The notes under the pieces were generated by a model. It searched no databases, was not told the DNA's origin, and saw only the letters and a list, made by a program, of their open reading frames with translations. The translations under genes and the position numbers were made by a program. Shown here in pieces: positions 61,281 through 64,000 of a stretch of 64,000 nt of DNA. Source of the DNA: an uncultured Odoribacter sp. (GTDB lineage Bacteria > Bacteroidota > Bacteroidia > Bacteroidales > Marinifilaceae); NCBI GenBank assembly GCA_910578105.1, contig CAJTPD010000011.1:51794-115793 (forward strand), in the 5' to 3' direction. Numbering within the stretch: the stretch's first letter is position 1; the number at the start of each line of letters is the position of its first letter.

Positions 61281-62378
61281 ATGCGCCCGGAACCTATGAA
61301 ACCGAAAAAAGTACTTATGGCCATGAGCGGCGGGATTGACAGTACCGTTGCCGCCATGTTGCTGCTGGAACAAGGTTGCGAACTGACAGGTGTCACTTAC
61401 CGCACTTTCGACAATATTTCCAGAGGATGTCTGGAAAAAGAAAAAGGCTGCTGCAGTGTAGATTCCCTGTTCGAAGCCAAACGCATGGCCGGCGAACTGG
61501 GATTTGAACACCATATTCTGGACATCCGCCAGGAATTCAAAGACCAGGTAATCACTAATTTTATTGACGAATATTTACAGGGCCGCACCCCCAACCCCTG
61601 TGTTGTCTGCAATTCAACCATCAAATGGGGAAAACTCATTGAAACAGCCGATGAACTGGGATGCGATTTCATCGCAACCGGACACTATGCCCGTATCGGA
61701 CTGCAGGACAAACGCTGGTTCCTGCGCAAAGGAGCAGATTTAAGTAAAGACCAGACCTATTTTTTGTGGACACTGACACAGGAAAACCTGTCCCGGACTA
61801 TCTTTCCACTGGGAGAATTAACCAAAACGGAGGTCCGTAAAATTGCATACAACCACGGCTACGAAAAATTATCCCGAAAAGGAGAAAGCCAGGAAATCTG
61901 CTTCATTCCGGACAATGATTACCGGACATTCCTGGCAGAACACGTGGACAACTTCACCGAAAAATACGGGCCCGGCTACTTCGTTGACTCCGCCGGAAAA
62001 AAACTAGGCATGCACAAAGGTTTTCCCAACTATACCATAGGTCAGCGGAAAGGACTGGGAATAGCGTTGGGACATCCCATGTTTGTCATTGCCATCCACC
62101 CGGAAGACAATACAGTTGTACTAGGTACTAAAGACGAATTACAAGGCAATACTTTATACGCCAAAGAAGTCAATCTGATGAAATATACACAAATCCCTGA
62201 AGGATTGGAAGTAATGGTCAAAATCCGGTACCGGAATGAAGGGGGAAAGGCTTCGCTATTCCCGGAAAAAAAACGTCTGCGAGTGGTATTCCACGACAAC
62301 ATGGATTCCATCACCCCCGGACAAAGTGCCGTATTTTACGAAGGAGAAGATGTTGTGGGAGGAGGAATTATTGAATAA
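61281..62378 (+). CDS. mnmA: tRNA-specific 2-thiouridylase MnmA
   Basis: 365 residues; Met6 at 61296 is another start and fits homologues (MKPKKVLMAMSGGIDSTVAA). The PP-loop is SGGIDSTVA. The catalytic cysteines are in TPNPCVVCN and SQEICFIPD. It thiolates U34 of tRNA-Lys, Glu and Gln. The gene ends in a terminator whose left arm is made by its own last codons (62357-62401). Confidence 0.95.
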   Translation: MRPEPMKPKKVLMAMSGGIDSTVAAMLLLEQGCELTGVTYRTFDNISRGCLEKEKGCCSVDSLFEAKRMAGELGFEHHILDIRQEFKDQVITNFIDEYLQGRTPNPCVVCNSTIKWGKLIETADELGCDFIATGHYARIGLQDKRWFLRKGADLSKDQTYFLWTLTQENLSRTIFPLGELTKTEVRKIAYNHGYEKLSRKGESQEICFIPDNDYRTFLAEHVDNFTEKYGPGYFVDSAGKKLGMHKGFPNYTIGQRKGLGIALGHPMFVIAIHPEDNTVVLGTKDELQGNTLYAKEVNLMKYTQIPEGLEVMVKIRYRNEGGKASLFPEKKRLRVVFHDNMDSITPGQSAVFYEGEDVVGGGIIE

Positions 62379-62406
62379 AGAAATAATCCGCTCCTCCTCC
62401 CTTTTT
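62357..62406 (+). terminator. terminator overlapping the 3' end of mnmA
   Basis: GGGAGGAGGA-ATTATT (within the last mnmA codons) pairs with AATAAT-ccgc-TCCTCCTCCC downstream, followed by TTTTT. The stop codon lies in the loop region. Confidence 0.8.
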
Positions 62407-62433
62407 CCGGCGTCATCCGAACACCGCTTTATC

Positions 62434-63408
62434 TCATCTCAATTTATCTTCTATAATCTCCGTAATCACATCACGCAAACGGCATCCCATGGCACGGACC
62501 ATCTTTGGAACGAAACTATTGGCTGTCATTCCCGGAGTGGTATTCACCTCCAACATAATCACTTCCTCACCGCGTACAAAACCATCCATCCGGATAATCC
62601 CCTCACACCGGAGTATATCATAAACCTCCGACGCCATACTCTGAATCCGTTCGGTAATCTCTTCAGGGAAACGGCCCGGAATAATCTCATCAGACATCGT
62701 GGCATCATATTTTGCTTCATAATCGAAAAATTCTTTCTTGGGAATAACTTCTGCTACCGGCATAATTACTTTTTTTCCTCCAGCTTTATACAAACCACAG
62801 GTAAACTCCGTTCCATCAATAAAACTCTCCACCAGGATTTCCTTACATTTACTGAAAGCTTCTTCTATTGCAGCATCAAAATCTTCACCGGATTTCACCT
62901 TAGATACCCCAAAACTGGACCCTTCGGCATTGGGTTTTACAAAACAAGGCAAACCCACGGCTTCCAACACGGCTTCTTTACTGAAAGCCTGACCACGGGT
63001 CAGCATCACCGGATGAGTCGTGTTAATACCAAAACCATTCAGATAATTCGTACAGGTATACTTATCAAATGTCAATGCCTCACACAAAGCCGAACAAGTG
63101 GAATAAGGAATCCCCATCATATCCAGATACCCCTGCAACATCCCGTTCTCACCAGGATTCCCATGAATAGTGATGTAAGCAAAATCAAACATTATTTTCT
63201 TTCCCGCATACTCAAACGAAAAATCATTTTTATCAACCGGATATCCGGCTCCGTCCAATTCTATATGCCAATCCCGGCCTTTCAGTATCATCAGATACTT
63301 ATTGTATTTTTCCCCGTCAACCTCTTCAAAAATATGATTTCCGGATTGAATAGACACCCCGTATTCCGAAGAATTACCTCCAGCAATAACAACTACATTC
63401 TTTTTCAT
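62434..63408 (-). CDS. ddl: D-alanine--D-alanine ligase
   Basis: 324 residues with the ATP-grasp layout. AGGNSSEYGVSIQSG is at residues 9-23, HGNPGENGMLQGYLDMMGIPYSTC near 80-103 and KPNAEGSSFGVSKV near 155. LVESFIDGTEFTCG and the C-terminal VNTTPGMTANSFVPKM with catalytic Arg/Asn follow. The Tyr-Ser pair in GIPYS favours D-Ala-D-Ala over D-lactate. It uses D-alanine made by the racemase half of murF-alr. A TATCTTTG -7 box lies at 63519-63526, so the leader is about 105 bases. Confidence 0.95.
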   Translation of the reverse strand: MKKNVVVIAGGNSSEYGVSIQSGNHIFEEVDGEKYNKYLMILKGRDWHIELDGAGYPVDKNDFSFEYAGKKIMFDFAYITIHGNPGENGMLQGYLDMMGIPYSTCSALCEALTFDKYTCTNYLNGFGINTTHPVMLTRGQAFSKEAVLEAVGLPCFVKPNAEGSSFGVSKVKSGEDFDAAIEEAFSKCKEILVESFIDGTEFTCGLYKAGGKKVIMPVAEVIPKKEFFDYEAKYDATMSDEIIPGRFPEEITERIQSMASEVYDILRCEGIIRMDGFVRGEEVIMLEVNTTPGMTANSFVPKMVRAMGCRLRDVITEIIEDKLR

Positions 63409-63732
63409 TATTTTAAAATATTACTGATTACCCAACCAACATCCCGCAAATTTTTACCCCACAGAAATTTTACAGAAGTACAAAATTAATTTTCAATTTC
63501 CAATTTTCAACGTTCAGACAAAGATAAAACTTTAGATTATACACTAGGTAATTATATACAATCTTAACCCTTAAAATAAAACTCCTTAATTATCGGTATA
63601 TTTCATTCGTTTGTACTTCCTTAATAATTAATGTAGTATGTTATCTTTATAGAAATAATACAAAAGATTGATATACAAATACTTGCATATTCTATCGATT
63701 TTGCGTAACTTCAAGTAAAATTTTGATAAAAC
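63409..63732. other. AT-rich gap of 324 bases between ddl and the transposase gene
   Basis: Holds the probable ddl promoter (CAAAGATA at 63519-63526 read on the minus strand) and a TTTTCAATTT-type repeat at 63487-63510. Otherwise strongly AT-rich with no reading frame I can support. The left inverted repeat of the IS1595 element should lie here, but I could not fix its boundary because the right end is outside the window. Confidence 0.5.
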
Positions 63733-64000
63733 ATGAGTAATAACAGAAGTTTATTTTATTTTTTCCGACAATTCCCGGATGAGGAATCTTGCTGGAAATA
63801 CCTCGAAGAACGAAGATGGGGTGGTACTCCAGTTTGTCCTCATTGTGGACACTCACAAAAGATTTATCGATACAAAAACGGAAAAACTTTAAAGTGTGCA
63901 CATTGTAAAAAGCAGTTTTCAGTGAAAACGGGCACTATTTATGAGAACTCGAATATTCCATTGCAGAAGTGGCTTACTACGTTTTATTTGATTTCATTAT
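63733..64000 (+). mobile_element. IS1595-family transposase gene, 3' end outside window
   Basis: The 89 visible codons start at the ATG at 63733. The sequence opens MSNNRSLFYFFRQFPDEESC, then has WGGTPVCPHCG and LKCAHCKKQFSVKTGTI, giving a four-cysteine zinc ribbon (CPHC...CAHC). It continues ENSNIPLQKWLTTFYL, the start of the ISXO2-like DDE/N domain. This order is characteristic of IS1595 transposases. The catalytic residues lie beyond the window. Confidence 0.88.

Noticed and set aside
62236..63489. A 417-codon plus-strand reading frame over ddl
   Set aside because: It is antisense to a complete, motif-bearing D-Ala-D-Ala ligase and its composition (many His, Ile, Phe, Thr, Arg) is that of a reverse-strand shadow.

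Overview
The window reads as a chromosomal segment of a moderately AT-rich member of the Bacteroidota. Signs are promoters of the TTTG / TAnnTTTG type, starts with no clear Shine-Dalgarno sequence, a porP-K-L-M-N type IX secretion operon, the gliding lipoprotein GldH, a MurF-Alr fusion, and families largely confined to this phylum (DUF3822, DUF4296, DUF4922). An anaerobic Bacteroidales such as Odoribacter or Butyricimonas is a reasonable guess, but no taxonomic marker such as 16S rRNA is present.

Layout. 1-1.8 kb: two paralogous beta-propeller lipoproteins. 2-5.9 kb (-): a GntR-controlled ABC transporter operon followed by a thioesterase and a HAD hydrolase. 6-9.5 kb: HIT protein and greA (-), rplS and a phosphohexomutase (+). 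9.5-13.3 kb: RecD-like helicase (-), then a hypothetical-DUF3822-rsmD operon (+). 13.4-14.5 kb: a small decayed accessory patch (an ORF with an in-frame stop, an outer-membrane barrel fragment, a truncated RhuM gene). 14.5-23 kb (-): gcvP, tRNA-His, a DUF3109 protein, gpmI, an amidohydrolase-like stub, a DUF4296 lipoprotein and mlaFE. 23-24.1 kb: manC (+). 24.2-37.3 kb (-): porN-M-L-K-P, a CNNM/CBS protein, lptC, a TPR protein, coaX and mfd. 37.5-43.6 kb (-): glpD-glpK-glpF followed by a secreted HAD phosphatase and an outer-membrane porin. 43.7-50.2 kb: a hydroxyacid dehydrogenase and a thioredoxin-like protein (+), murF-alr and cls (-). 50.2-56.5 kb (+): prmC, recX, then a tightly packed glycosyltransferase-DUF4922-SpoIID/LytB-AmpG operon. 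57-59 kb: metG (-). 59.1-62.4 kb (+): ldcA, gldH, trmB, mnmA. 62.4-63.4 kb: ddl (-). The window ends inside an IS1595-type transposase.

How the genes work together. Cell-envelope biology dominates. It covers protein secretion (porPKLMN), lipid transport and LPS export (mlaEF, lptC), peptidoglycan synthesis (murF-alr, ddl), probable peptidoglycan recycling (ldcA, ampG, SpoIID) and cardiolipin synthesis (cls). The glp genes plus a periplasmic phosphatase and porin could form one route for scavenging glycerol phosphates.

Most of the window is ordinary core genome. The observations most worth checking are: a terminator-like hairpin in the greA leader; a promoter-operator for the GntR/ABC operon; two related degenerate intergenic repeats near 9.6 and 18.5 kb; a possible leaderless prmC start; the extended glp cluster; and the GT-DUF4922-SpoIID-AmpG operon. 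I found no CRISPR array, prophage or recognisable defence system.
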